A stretch of 64,000 nucleotides of DNA from Ctena decussata (taxonomy: Eukaryota; Mollusca; Bivalvia; Lucinida; Lucinidae). The notes under the pieces are model-generated. The model was not told the origin of the DNA and searched no databases. It worked only from the letters and a program-made list of their open reading frames with translations. Both the position numbers and the translations under genes were made by a program. Position 1 is the stretch's first letter, and every line of letters begins with the position of its first letter. Location: contig OZ022509.1 of the NCBI GenBank assembly GCA_963989385.1, positions 50,856,271-50,920,270 of the forward strand. Reading direction: 5' to 3'. Positions 23,291 through 33,633 of this stretch are shown piece after piece.

Positions 23291-24730
23291 TTAATTTTTG
23301 AAACGTAGAAACAAACAGTCTCTACCAACCGCTAATCCACCATACACCTTCGCTTCCTGATCTTGGTAATGGAACCGAATCTGGCCATCTATTGTGAATC
23401 CAAAACAACCGTTCAAACAATCAACCACAAAAAGCATGCTCTTATCATCACTGGCAGCAAGAAATCCTGGAGCTCTGAAAAGTGTTTTATTGTCATCTTT
23501 TATGATGGTTTTCTTTATTGAAAAGTCTTTATCCAATACAGCTACCTGAAAGATGTCACTAACCTTCAGTATAGCTATGATATCTTCACCACACCTGATA
23601 ATCGCCACAATACCATGGTTTAATTTTGTTTCAGAAACAGCTAAACCATCACCGATTGTGACTTTAAACAACGTATTGGTACCTGTTGAGACTACTGCTT
23701 TAGAGTTGCTTAGTACGGTCACGTGGAGTGGTTGTACTGACAGAACATGCTCTGTAACGAGAAAGTTATTTTGGTCATACAGCTTTAATTTATAATTTGA
23801 CTGATCTATTAGCAGTCGTCTTCTATCTGGTAATGATTCAAATGATGTAATAATTGGCGTTTCATCACCAGTGTGAGCAGCGTCTCTCTGTTGAACGCCA
23901 TCACCAGCATTGCCACGACCTCCAAGCCCAGTGTTGGTTGTTAATTGTATTTCTCCTGAATAGATTGGTTCCGTTTCCGTGGTGACACAACTGACAGAAG
24001 AGCGGACAATAGAACATTTTCCAAGATCTTGTAACAGAATGTTCAAGTTAGACATCTTCTCGTTTTCTTCAAATGTTATATCCATGTCACAGAATTCATG
24101 ACTCAGATCAAGCAGCATACTGCAGTATTGTTTTATCTGTTTTGTTGCTCTGTTGATTTCTACGAATTTTTCTTCTTTGTTCCCAACTGACATCATTCTG
24201 CTAAGGCTGGATAAACTTGCAGTTAAAAATGAAACTGAAGCATTGCAGATATTTATTTGTTCGTCTAAAGTCTTTGTTTCCTTGCCAATGATCTCGTCAA
24301 TTTCAGCAAGGGCGTTGGCTTCTAGCTTGTCTAAGTAAGCTTCGACAGACTTTCTTGTTCGTTTCACGCTGTCAATGACAATTTGCCTTTTTTCATGTAA
24401 TTTACCTTTCGCTGCACGAGCTGTCCCTTGGCATTTTCCAAATCGTTCGGCAAGCTGTTTAACACTTTGTATAACCTTACCACCATGGGCTTTAGTATAT
24501 ATGTCTCTGGTTGCTGTCTCAATATCGACCACTGTTTTACATTTTCTGTGTTCTATCCTTCTACAGGTAAGACATAGCTCTAACATATGACTTTTACAAA
24601 AGTACTTAAACTCGTGTCCATGTTCCTTACACACGGGTGGATCTACTGGTTCCGAACCTAAGGTCAACGATGACAAACTTTGAATATCCTGGTTGCTGCC
24701 TGAGTCCACTGAATCACCAGCTTCAGCCAT
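23291..24730 (-). CDS. TRIM-like B-box/coiled-coil protein, copy 2, C-terminally truncated
   Basis: This is a single open frame of 479 codons from the ATG at 24730 (MAEAGDSVDSG), chosen because it matches the start of the intact paralogue. The frame is open upstream, but only from a GTG with no paralogous match. B-box 2 is intact with ligands Cys34, His37, Cys45, His48, Cys53, Cys56, His61 and Cys64. A helical, Glu/Lys-rich region predicted as coiled coil spans about 85-235, followed by a Gly/Asn/Asp-rich linker and a C-terminal region of short beta-like repeats (SFESLPDRRRLLIDQ, ITSF, LYDQNNF). No RING or B-box 1 is present. The frame ends early at a TAA that replaces a GAA codon of the paralogues (after CLFLRFKN), followed by a 1-nt insertion. 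About 61 family residues are therefore lost and lie out of frame at 23125-23290. By family analogy it could act in innate immunity or ubiquitin-linked signalling, but with no RING an E3 role is not supported. It may be expressed or may be an early pseudogene. Confidence 0.85.
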   Translation of the reverse strand: MAEAGDSVDSGSNQDIQSLSSLTLGSEPVDPPVCKEHGHEFKYFCKSHMLELCLTCRRIEHRKCKTVVDIETATRDIYTKAHGGKVIQSVKQLAERFGKCQGTARAAKGKLHEKRQIVIDSVKRTRKSVEAYLDKLEANALAEIDEIIGKETKTLDEQINICNASVSFLTASLSSLSRMMSVGNKEEKFVEINRATKQIKQYCSMLLDLSHEFCDMDITFEENEKMSNLNILLQDLGKCSIVRSSVSCVTTETEPIYSGEIQLTTNTGLGGRGNAGDGVQQRDAAHTGDETPIITSFESLPDRRRLLIDQSNYKLKLYDQNNFLVTEHVLSVQPLHVTVLSNSKAVVSTGTNTLFKVTIGDGLAVSETKLNHGIVAIIRCGEDIIAILKVSDIFQVAVLDKDFSIKKTIIKDDNKTLFRAPGFLAASDDKSMLFVVDCLNGCFGFTIDGQIRFHYQDQEAKVYGGLAVGRDCLFLRFKN

Positions 24731-25349
24731 TTTTGTGATGTTTCCCTTTCTTGATAAAAGGCTAATACATATCCGTTTGCCACTCTTAGAAAACCAGTGT
24801 CGTTTTATCTTTACACTCCCTTTGTATGGGCAATATATCCAATGGTTACTCACAAGTAAAAACTTATCTACTTATTAACTTCCTCATTCAAAATAACTTA
24901 CTGGTGCCATGCGAAAATGTACGTTTCTGCGTTTGCGTAAATGATAGGCCGATCGGCCTGCGCATACGCGCAGTCTGATTAGATTATTACTTTTTATAAA
25001 TCCTGGCGAATCTAAAAGTGAAAAATGAAGACTCTGATCAGTTTATGCTTGTGCGCAGGCTGATTGGAGTGGTTATCGTTTGTACATAGCTAAAGGTCCT
25101 TTTAATGCCGCACAAATAATTATACCGCAAAGAATCTGAGATGATAACACATTAAGTGCATAATACCCGTGTATTCGGCAACAAAGGGACTCGGCATTGC
25201 CTGAGCATGCAGTACTAGCCCAGATCAGACTGTCCCTAACTTTGTTTAGGTCTGAGGCTATCGATTTCAAGCCTGTCCGTTCGGATTCTTTTCTTTTTTC
25301 TTTTGTTTTCAAAAATGTATATGAAGTTATTCTCTCTATCTGTAAGACC

Positions 25350-25645
25350 TACACTGCTATAAAATCCGTAGATATTACGGTAGAATAACTGGCAACCAGC
25401 TGCCAGTCCCTTCCCCGTTTGTCTGGAAATCACGATATGCTAGTGTTATGTAAACTGGCCGCACTCGAAAATAACTTGATAGTGTTGAAGGGCTATATGA
25501 CTAAAACAACACCTGCTATAATCTATCCTACTGTGCGTGGTGGTTCCTGCAATTTTTACAGGCGCCTGTAAAAATAACGGGAAATGGACTGGCAGCTGGT
25601 TTCCAGTTATTCTACCATAAAATTTACGGTATTTTATACAGTGTA
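25350..25645. mobile_element. MITE family M3, copy a (block A)
   Basis: Begins TACACTGCTATAAAATCCG and ends CGGTATTTTATACAGTGTA. Long arms carry TAGAATAACTGGCAACCAGC and its reverse complement. The equivalent in block B is 50710-51035. Confidence 0.85.
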
Positions 25646-25694
25646 GAATTTTAAGTTTGAGTAATGTGTTGATGTATTGTAGGATTGAAAACCA

Positions 25695-26395
25695 GGCCAC
25701 AGTTTTAAAATTATCTCAGAGGAGGGGCATCAGTTTGGTCTCCTCTGCACTGATTTTCATCTTATTCCTAGTGCATATCTTGTCGAGACTTTCAACTATG
25801 ACTTCTAGTTCCTGCTTTGTCTCAGCTACACTGTAAAAAATCCGAAGATTTTACGGTAGAATACCTGACAACCAGCTTCCAGTCCATTTCCCGTTATTTT
25901 CACAGGCTGCCTGTAGAACATATTTTGAAATCACGATATGGTAGAGTTATGTTCACTGACCGCACCGCATTCAAAAATACAATGTACATTCAAAGTGTTA
26001 AAGGGCTATATTATAAAACGTTACCTGTCTTATTGTACCCTACTCTGCGTGATGATTCCGCCAATGTTTACGGGCGCCCATAAAATAACGAGAAACGGAC
26101 TGGCAGCTGGTTGCCAGTTATTCTGCCGTAAAATCTACGGAAGTTTTTACAGTGTAGAGCATCTTTGTTATTGACCAATCGCAAATTGGTAATATGTCTG
26201 GGACACATGCTTACCTCTCCATCATGTTCTTCCAGTGCATCAGACATAATCCGATCGAGAAAAATGTTGAAGAGAGTGGGTGACAGATAACAGCCTTGCC
26301 TAACTCCAACTTTTGTTCTGAACCATTCAACTGGACTGCACGTCTAGCCTTGTCGTAGAGCTGTTCAGTTGTTTGAACGAGTCCTTGTAAGCCTA
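25695..26395 (-). mobile_element. LINE reverse-transcriptase remnant, block A, split by a MITE
   Basis: This is the duplicate of the fragment at 51100-51785. The minus strand from about 25820 reads AETKQELEVIVESLDKICTR, and 26160-26395 carries the GQRQ/CLLS-type and catalytic-box region. That box has decayed to LVNN. An M3 MITE (25827-26156) interrupts the RT at the same point as in block B, so the MITE landed before the block duplication. The fragment has stops and is not functional. Confidence 0.75.
25827..26156. mobile_element. MITE family M3, copy b (block A, inside LINE)
   Basis: Begins TACACTGTAAAAAATCCG and ends GGAAGTTTTTACAGTGTA. It interrupts a reverse-transcriptase remnant just after the catalytic-box region. 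The equivalent in block B is 51216-51531. Confidence 0.85.
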
Positions 26396-27064
26396 CATAT
26401 AAAAGAATGTGTTTCGCAGTCAGTGATTAGCATCCCTTGAAAATATACCCTTGTAATGTATTAATAGGAAAATCTCAGGTTACACAGTTTTATCAGAGTC
26501 AGCTTAAAGTATACACTGTCCTGGATTATCTAAACCTGTAATCAGCCATTACAAAAATGCTGGCTTATTGTGTTTAAACGGAAACATTTTAAGCATTCGG
26601 AAAGACAGGTCTGAGCAAACAGTGCATACACAGATCAGACTGCTCCTAATTGAGCATTCGGATCATGGTCTTCACTGTTAGATATTCCATCCACATACTA
26701 TATAATGATATGTATCTCAAAATTTAGCGCATTTACGGTACGTGACTTAGCGTAAAGGGACCTTCAGCGCAAACGAATTAGCTTTCACTTAACCTGTGAT
26801 ATGCTCTGTAAAAATATCCATATACTTTACGGGAGGATACCTTGCAACCAGCTGCCAGTCCATTTCCCGTTATTTTTACGGGCGTCTGCCTGTAGATCAT
26901 TTATTGAAATCACGATATGGGAGAGTATTAACTGACCGCACAGAAAATACCTTTATAGTATACCAAAACAAAACCTGTCTTTATGTCCCCGTGACGATAG
27001 TGAGGGGCATTAAGATTTGCTCCTGTATGTCTCCCCGTCCGTCTGTCCGTCCGCTCGTCACTAT

Positions 27065-27631
27065 TTAGGGTATAGAGTTTGTGTAATCAATTGATCCCAC
27101 AGTTTCAATGAATCTTTTTCAGACTTTGCATGCATGTTGTGGACATATTGAAGATGTTTATGTGGATTTTTGATGGAGCTAGAATTTATTTTGATTGAAT
27201 TACGGTCTTTTGAACTTAGTCGTTTTAGGCAAATTGTTGCATTGTAGGGTATGGAAATTTAAAGAGTAACTACACTTCAGGAACTGACTAAATCGGATCC
27301 CAAACCCTATCCCCAACATCAAAGTTTGTGTTATCAACTTCTCTCACAGTTTTCAATGAATCTTTTTCAGAGCTTGCCTACATGCTGTGGACATTTTGTA
27401 AATGTGCATGTGGGTTTTTGATAGGGCTAGAATTAATTTTGACAGAATTACAGCCTTTTGAACTTAGTTTTTAGGCATATTTTGGCGTTGTAGGGTATGG
27501 AGTTTGTGTTATCACTCCTCCCACAGTTTTCAATGGATCTTTTCCACACCTTGCAAACATACTGTTGAAAATGTGCATGTGTGTTTTTATTGAAGCTAGC
27601 GTTAATTTTGACAGAATTACAGCATTTTAGA
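27065..27631. repeat. 180-bp tandem repeat units
   Basis: Three units share AGGGTATGGAGTTTGTGT, then CACAGTTTTCAATGAATC, then TTTTGACAGAATTACAGC, then TTTTAGGCATATT. A 68-bp foreign piece splits the first junction (27256-27323). Further units lie at 29464-29830 after the TIR-element insertion, and a diverged one at 28770-28915. Confidence 0.75.
27256..27323 (-). mobile_element. R-related retroposon, 68-bp 3' fragment (subfamily 2)
   Basis: It interrupts a 180-bp tandem unit between GGGTATGGA and GTTTGTGTTATC. The same 65 bp forms the 3' end of the copy at 39840-40012. The sense end is GTTACTCTTTAAATT. Confidence 0.75.
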
Positions 27632-27858
27632 CTTAGGCCCAATTTCACGTCGCCGATAAACCGAGAATTAAGGCCGTTGGATGCTTATTTTCATAGATAA
27701 TCTTTGGAATGAATTTCACGTGGAAAAATTATTTTCCACAATGAATAAAATGACAGATTATTTTGAGCTTCGGAAAAGGACTTAAAAACCTTGATTCTAT
27801 GCGGAAAGTGGATGACTATAATGATTTCAGTAACATAACTGATATTCGTGATGCACAA

Positions 27859-28177
27859 TGAGCCGCGACATGACAAAACAAACAAAGTGGTATGTGCATC
27901 CAGCGAAGACGCAGATCAGCCTGGGCATCCGCCCACTCTGATCAGAGTCTTGATTGTACGCTGAAAGGGTAGCTAAGGAGAAGACTCAGATCAGCCTGGG
28001 CATCTGCCAAGTCGGATCAGACTCAGTTTTCGTTGTCCGCATGGAGCTAGCTTAGATCATTAGCTATCCTTTCAGCGCAAAACCAAGACTCTGATCAAAG
28101 TAGGCGGATGCCCAGGCTGATCTGAGTCTTCGCTTGATGCACATGCCACTTTGTTGGTTTTGTCATGTCACGGTCCA
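27859..28177. mobile_element. MITE family M1, copy b (largest)
   Basis: Terminal inverted repeats TGAGCCGCGACATGAC... and ...GTCATGTCACGGTCCA. Internally, several GATCAGCCTGGGCATC units and a GGGTAGCTA/TAGCTATCC pair make nearly the whole element fold back. It lies inside the larger TIR element at 27637-29463. Confidence 0.85.
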
Positions 28178-28205
28178 TTAATGTTTGAAAAAGCCCGAGA
28201 ACTTA

Positions 28206-28512
28206 TATGGTGTACCAAGAGGGTCAAAACACATCGATACGGGTCGACCCGTATTTTTGAAATACGGGTCGACCCGTATTTTACGGGTCGCTCCGTAAAT
28301 GCAAGTAGACCCGTAAAATACGGGCCAGCCCGTATTTATATGGGTCGATCCGTATATTTGCGGGTAGATCCGTTAATATACGGGTCGACCCGTATCTGAA
28401 ATACGGGTCGACCGTAAGTTTACGAGTAGACCCGTAAAAATATGGGTCGACCCGTATTTCAAAAATGCGGGTCGGCCCGTATCGGTGCTTTTGACCCTCT
28501 AGGTACACCATA
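28206..28512. repeat. Fold-back element built of GGGTCGACCC palindromes
   Basis: About 75-bp arms begin TATGGTGTACC and end GGTACACCATA, each holding GAGGGTCAAAA and ATACGGGTCGACCCGTAT. Between them are roughly a dozen short units of the type TACGGGTCGACCCGTA, so the whole 307 bp is a palindrome made of smaller palindromes. It has no coding capacity. Confidence 0.85.
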
Positions 28513-29837
28513 AACTTCACCCTTTCAAATATTACGATGGTACACAATTCGTAGTGCAGTTTCTTTCACATTAACAGAAATGCGAAGGTTGCAGTGGCTC
28601 ATTAGGTACCGGGTGGAGGACCTACACCATAACAGGGGAAATAATATCAGACCAATGGAACAATAGTTGTTATTAAGAGGCAATCGGCAATGGGTTGTTT
28701 CTAAGTCACTTCCTATTTAGTAGCCTAGCCTTTTTATTCTCCCCGTTACCATGCCCTCGTCTGCCTGGCTTTCTGTCCGTCCGTTTGTCACACTTTACGT
28801 TAAAGAATCAGCTCCTTCCATCTTTTTCATACCTTGCGTATACTTGTAATGGGCATGAGGAGTTTTGATGGAGTAAAATTTATTTTTACGAAATTATGGC
28901 CTTTTAAACGTACAACGACAGACGCTCGCCTTTCTATACTTTCCTGTAGAAAAATGAAATGGAAAGTAGGCAACGACCGAACACTTACTGTTGCCTTTTG
29001 CAACACACAGTAGCTGCAGATAACAAGTAAGTGATGCCTTCTTTTTAAATGGCGAGGACAGGCGGCCCCTCTGAACCTCCTCAAACAATGCGTCCCGGAA
29101 GAGGCGAGACATAAAATCACAAACGGGCGATGTCTTCATAATGGTGCTAGTTACCCTGCCCTAGCAAAGAACAACATCATCTGAGGCAGCCCTTGTTCTG
29201 CTGCGACATCTTGCTGCGCTAACAAAGAATCGTGTCTTCTGAAGTTGCTTCAATGCCGTTGCGCATACCAGATCCTTGTTGAGTCAGTTTTACATGATTT
29301 CGTACATGAAAAAATAGTCAGCTTAGCAAAACCGTGGTTTTGCTGAATCATGTAGATTTTGCACACTTGAAATCGATTTAAACCTTGGTTTTATAGGCAG
29401 TTTAGCGAAGCCGCCGCCGCTGTTTAAATCACCAAGAAATAATTCGTCGACGTGAAATTGGGCCTTAGTCATTTAAGGCATATGTTTGCATTGTGGGGTA
29501 AGTACTTTGTGTAATCAACTCCACAATTTTCAGTGGCTTTTTTTTCGGATATTGTATACTTGTTGTGGACATACTGAAGATGTGCATGTAGATTTTATAT
29601 TTAAAAAATTACTAATTTTGACAGAATTATGACCTTTCAAAGTTGATTTTTTATTAGGCTGTATTTTTGCACTACAGGGTATGAAGTTTGTATGATGCTT
29701 TTGGTGGATTCTTTTTGGAGCTAGCATTAATTTTGACAGAATTACAGCCTTTTAGACATAGTTATTTTAGGCATATGTTTGCATTGTAGGGTAAGTACTT
29801 TGTGTAATCAACTCCACAATTTTCTGTGTTCAGTGTT

Positions 29838-30676
29838 CCCAGCAAAATATATGGGACCCATATGGGCCCAATGTGGGTATTTATATGGGTCCTATATGGG
29901 CAAACCATATGGGACCAACATGGGTTTTGCAACCGGGCTCCATATGGGACCCACATGGGCAAGCCCATATGGGTGGCATATGGGAACCATACGGGCCCTA
30001 TCCCAGATTTGGCCCATGTCCAGCCCACTTTTGTACATCTATTACTGGTTTAACTCTGATACTTTTGTGTTACTGATTATTTCAATAGCTTCCACGAAGA
30101 CGTAGAAGATGTCAAATGTACACAAATGCACAAATGAAGTATGCCATCATCGCTCACTGAGCGATTTGTGGGAAGTTTTTCGAGATGTTAAATCCATACT
30201 ACATAGGTAAACTTATTGCATGAAAATATTATTTCCTGTAGGTTTTGAATTTTGATGGCACATTTGTAAGAGATAAGATGTAAATGACCAACTAAAGAGA
30301 TACAAATGGTGAAAGAAGTATTAAACTTGATTGAATTTATATTCAGTTTTGTAATTGAATGAGTATATTGATTGTAATTAAAACATAACTAGATATTTTT
30401 CAGGTAGAATGTGGGCAAAATGTGGGTTTGCCCATATGGGACCCGTTTGGTAATGATTTGAAATAAAGGTCCATAAATAACCACTTAAACTTTCTTGTAA
30501 AGAGAAACAGTATGCATGAAAATCAAATAGCACCCTTTATATATATTTTCCTTTCACCACAACAAAATTGTATGTGTTTAGAAAATTAGATAACCAATAA
30601 TGGCCCTATGTGGTCCTATTTGGGCATTATGCCCAGGTTCTGCCCATATGGGACCCATTTAGCCATGCTTGCTGGG
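29838..30676. mobile_element. Non-autonomous element with CCCATATGGG palindrome arrays
   Basis: Ends CCCAGCAA and TTGCTGGG are inverted repeats. Both ends carry arrays of TATGGGACCCATATGGGC-type units (29848-30010, then 30410-30450 and 30600-30662), with about 400 bp of AT-rich spacer between. Frames read through the array give repeating Gly/Pro/Trp/Met peptides that are translation artefacts of the repeat. Confidence 0.75.
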
Positions 30677-30979
30677 TCGTTCGTTACAAACGTATTGGAT
30701 ATAATATAAATGTAATGCTACAGTCTGCATGTTTAGTGGTTTACCCAATTATGGTTAAACACTTCTCTTCCCTCTTCAGTTGCACGCCGGTTGGTCAAGC
30801 ACCACACTCAGTGATGGTCCCGACATAAAGCTATTTCATTTAGTTCGTTGGGACCGGAGTTTGCCTTGTCTGTTGCTTGGTTATTCGGGGTTCAACTGAT
30901 GGTTTTCTTTTGCTCCGGTATTTCAGTGGTGGTGTCTGACTTCCCAGGGGTCTCCTGGTGTCGCAATACGTTCTTTCCG

Positions 30980-31524
30980 TTGCGTCCTCATCTCTAATTC
31001 ATCATAGGCCTTATCTGTGATTTGTTTGTTTCCGGTGATGATTCATTGATGAGTTAGGAAACCTTCATGCGGACCAAACAACTAACTTAATGTTTCAAAC
31101 CACTGCAGAAGCAGAGGCCGAGGTTTGGGCCCAGTAAAACATGTTGAAGCCCCCATCCAGTAATCTTTTGCTGATCGTTCCAAGTCGGTACTTCTGTTGC
31201 GGTTCCTTGATGTTATATTGTGCTGTGTCCGCTTGTCTATGGTCTCCGGCGGTTTGGTCACCCACATTGCTGCCAAATCTGCCTTCTGCTTTGTTTTGTT
31301 TTGTAACTAAAATAAAAAAGAAGTAAAAATAGATGTTGATGCTGTTATTGGAGCAGCTAAATGACCATCTGTTTGGGAAAGAGCTGCTCATTCGGTTTAC
31401 TGTGCGTGTCTTTCGTAAACTTGTGTCACTTTCGGTGTGTAGGTGCTTCGTTCCCTATTGGTTTTGAGAGAGGAATGTGGGATTTGATTGTATTTATTCC
31501 TGATCATTGCACATCTTTTTACTT
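30980..31524 (+). mobile_element. R retroposon, diverged copy
   Basis: Shares GGTGATGATTCATTGATGAG, GAAGCCCCCATCCAGTAAT, GTTCCAAGTCGGTACTTCTG and the end TTTTTACTT with the R family, with many substitutions. The 5' boundary is uncertain and may extend toward 30780. Confidence 0.65.
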
Positions 31525-32410
31525 TGTAGATGGTGTTTGTGCTTAAAAGGTGTTTAAGGATGTACACATCATGTGACAGGCGCTGCACGGAGGCATCATT
31601 TCTGCCTTACAGACACTTTTTTCTAGTATTCTACCCTACTCAGCGCGATTATTCCGTCCAATATTTACAGGCGCCCGTAAATATAACGGGAAATTGACTG
31701 GTAGGTGGTTGCCAGATATTCTATCGTAAAATCTACGGATTTAACGTGTCGGGTTTGACCATGGCTGAGTGGCTAGTCTACTATTTACATGTATATTCCA
31801 CTTCACTGTACGCTCATGCTGTAAGATACCACAATATAAGATTTACATTTTGTTCTACCTTATGTACATAAATTTGTTCCCGTGCGAAGATTAAGAGGGG
31901 TGTGGGGGAGCGATGAAAGGGTAGGGGATCGGTAGACTGAATGATGGGAGATGGTTCATTGAGGGGTTAACATGACTCACTGGGAGGGCTTGCAGTAATT
32001 TGAGATGTACACGGTTCAAACTGACCTGCCATTCAACACAGACAACGCAGACAATGTACCATGAGAAAACCTGTTTGTTCCTCTCATCGGGTGTAAGTTT
32101 GTTTCAGATGTAAAGTCTTGCGGACCATCCGATCTTTGATTCTTGAAGTAGGAATCAAACGGTTGAATGAGTTGATATGTATAATTCAAGAAAGGCTTGA
32201 AAACAATTTTCGGGCAATAACGACCATGGCAAGTAATAGGTAAAGGAATTTATTTTAGCACATAATTTCGAAAATCTGGTCTGACTAAGAAGTCTATCAA
32301 ACCGTTAATTGTGTCCACAAGAATAACAACCTGATATGAAGTTAAGAAGTATATGAAAATAATCGAGACTTTAATGTATGTTGCCTGTGCTGAATACCAG
32401 ACCCGTGTGC

Positions 32411-32439
32411 GATCTATCTATCTATCTATCTATCTATCT
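32411..32439. repeat. (ATCT)n microsatellite, block A
   Basis: About seven ATCT units. The block B counterpart at 52850-52887 has more units. Confidence 0.9.
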
Positions 32440-32537
32440 TTGCAGTTCTTTTGCAACATGCATCAAATTATTGGCAACTTCAGAAGCTTATCACATACTG
32501 CGTTGCCCAAGAACTCGGGGAAAGTTGTAATAATTAA

Positions 32538-32781
32538 TGAACCACATCATATGATTTCAAACAAATGTGGCTTTGGTGAATAGCAAATGCTCTATTTAGT
32601 CTGGACTTGAGTGTAGTCTAGTTAGAGCCTAATTTGTCACATAAGGCATCTGGAATTGGCCCAAACAATACAGCCCACAGTGCGGCCACTATACACTACA
32701 GACCAGGTTTAGACGATTAAAATGGTTTGAAAATCACATGATAAAAATGACACAGCCTCGGTAATCACGTGATGTGGCTTA
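32538..32781. mobile_element. MITE family M2, copy d (block A)
   Basis: Left TGAACCACATCATATGATTT, right AATCACGTGATGTGGCTTA. The same element lies at 52991-53225 in block B, so it predates the duplication. Confidence 0.8.
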
Positions 32782-33269
32782 CTATTTTCAAATTACGTTC
32801 CAACTAATAACGTGATATTACCACCATCATTTAGCACCGACGTGCATCTGACGTCGATTAGACGTTGTTTGCAATCGAGCTCGATGATGGTGTATAGCAT
32901 GATGAAATGCCGAGGTCTATCATTTAGACTAAGTTTCAGAAAAGTTTTTTTCCAAATCTACTTCATATAGATTTTCATGTACATAGTCCTTAGGCGCGGG
33001 TAGATAGCCGGAGGAAAACTTATAATTCCAATGGGGTTACATTTCTTGTCCTCTTTAAACTGTCTGATAATAAATATTTTATCATAGTTTACAGTGTCAT
33101 AGAAATAATGTTAACAGTTTTAAAGTAATACACAATTTCCATATCAGATATTACTGAAAAACATAATTCTGTCAAAAACGTAGGCAGAGTTATGGTCCTT
33201 GTTCTTTGCACATCATCTGATAATGCTAAATAAGTGTGCGAAGTTTTCTGAAACTAGTTCCAACAGTCT

Positions 33270-33633
33270 ACCAACTAAATGTTTTGTACCACTTCAGAAA
33301 CTGAGGGTGAGGTTGGGCCTGTAAAATCGATTTAAGCCCCCCATTAATTCATTACTGACCGTTCCAAGGCGGTAGTTCTGTTGTGGTTCTCTGTTGCCTG
33401 TTTTTGGTGTCAGAGTTTCTGTGATGTTTTACCTTATGTATGTTCTTATTATTTTTGGTTCGGTTTGGGTTGCTGAGTGGCCACCTTTTGGGAACAAGCT
33501 GCTCACTCGGTTGGCCATATGTTCTCTGTATCTTGATTATTTGTAATCTTAGTTGTTTCCAACTATGGTTTTAGGGCTGGATTTGGATTTTGATTGTTTC
33601 AGTTCCTGGTCTTTGCATACTTTTTACTTAAAG
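33270..33633 (+). mobile_element. R retroposon, 5'-truncated copy
   Basis: Nearly identical over ~360 bp to the reverse complement of 17149-17520, starting later at the 5' side and ending at the same TTTTTACTT. Block B (55370) is uninterrupted: CAGTCTGAAAGTTATAG. Confidence 0.85.

Larger units (their letters stand above)
27637..29463. mobile_element. 1.83-kb DNA transposon-like element with 5-bp target duplication
   Basis: The left end GCCCAATTTCACGTCG and the right end CGACGTGAAATTGGGC are exact inverted repeats. CTTAG is duplicated on both sides (27632-27636 and 29464-29468). Joining the flanks recreates the ACTTAGTCATTT of the surrounding 180-bp repeat. It carries nested elements (27859-28177 and 28206-28512) and no transposase frame. 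Confidence 0.85.
26983..31627. mobile_element. 4.6-kb compound insertion in an M3 MITE
   Basis: The insertion starts ATGTCCCCGTGACGATAG with a GTCCGTCTGTCCGTCCG tract, followed by about five diverged 180-bp tandem units (about 27065-27636 and 29464-29830). It also holds a 1.83-kb TIR element, a CCCATATGGG element and an R-type retroposon, and ends near TTTTTTCTAG before TATTCTACCC. The left hairpin-like start and the CTAG terminus next to a T recall Helitron ends, but the start is not TC, so the class is unresolved. No coding capacity. Confidence 0.65.
26803..31745. mobile_element. MITE family M3, copy c, split by a 4.6-kb insertion
   Basis: The left half (26803-26982) has CTCTGTAAAAATATCC and the GCAACCAGCTGCCAGTCC arm. 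The right half (31628-31745) has AACGGGAAATTGACTGG and ends AAATCTACGGATTTAACGTG. Block B at about 52190 runs AACCTGTG directly into GGGTTTGACC, so it is an empty site for this MITE. The two halves are separated by a compound insertion described elsewhere. Confidence 0.85.

Noticed and set aside
24153..24590. Plus-strand frames opposite the B-box genes (also at 49483-49953 and 62235-62672)
   Set aside because: They are antisense shadows of the coding strand, recurring in each paralogue only because the sense strand is conserved.
24731..24853. Upstream extension of copy 2 by 41 codons
   Set aside because: It needs a GTG start, and the copy 3 sequence has no matching open frame before its ATG.
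28206..28512. CRISPR-like array of short repeats
   Set aside because: Repeats are contiguous palindromes without unique spacers of constant length, there are no cas genes, and the context is animal.
28151..28547. Frames of 82-88 codons rich in VDPY/RYGSTRI repeats
   Set aside because: These are artefacts of the TACGGGTCGACCCGTA palindrome array.
29779..30105. Open frames with repeated MGP/IWV/YG peptides on both strands
   Set aside because: They are translations of the CCCATATGGG palindrome array, which stays open in several frames at once.
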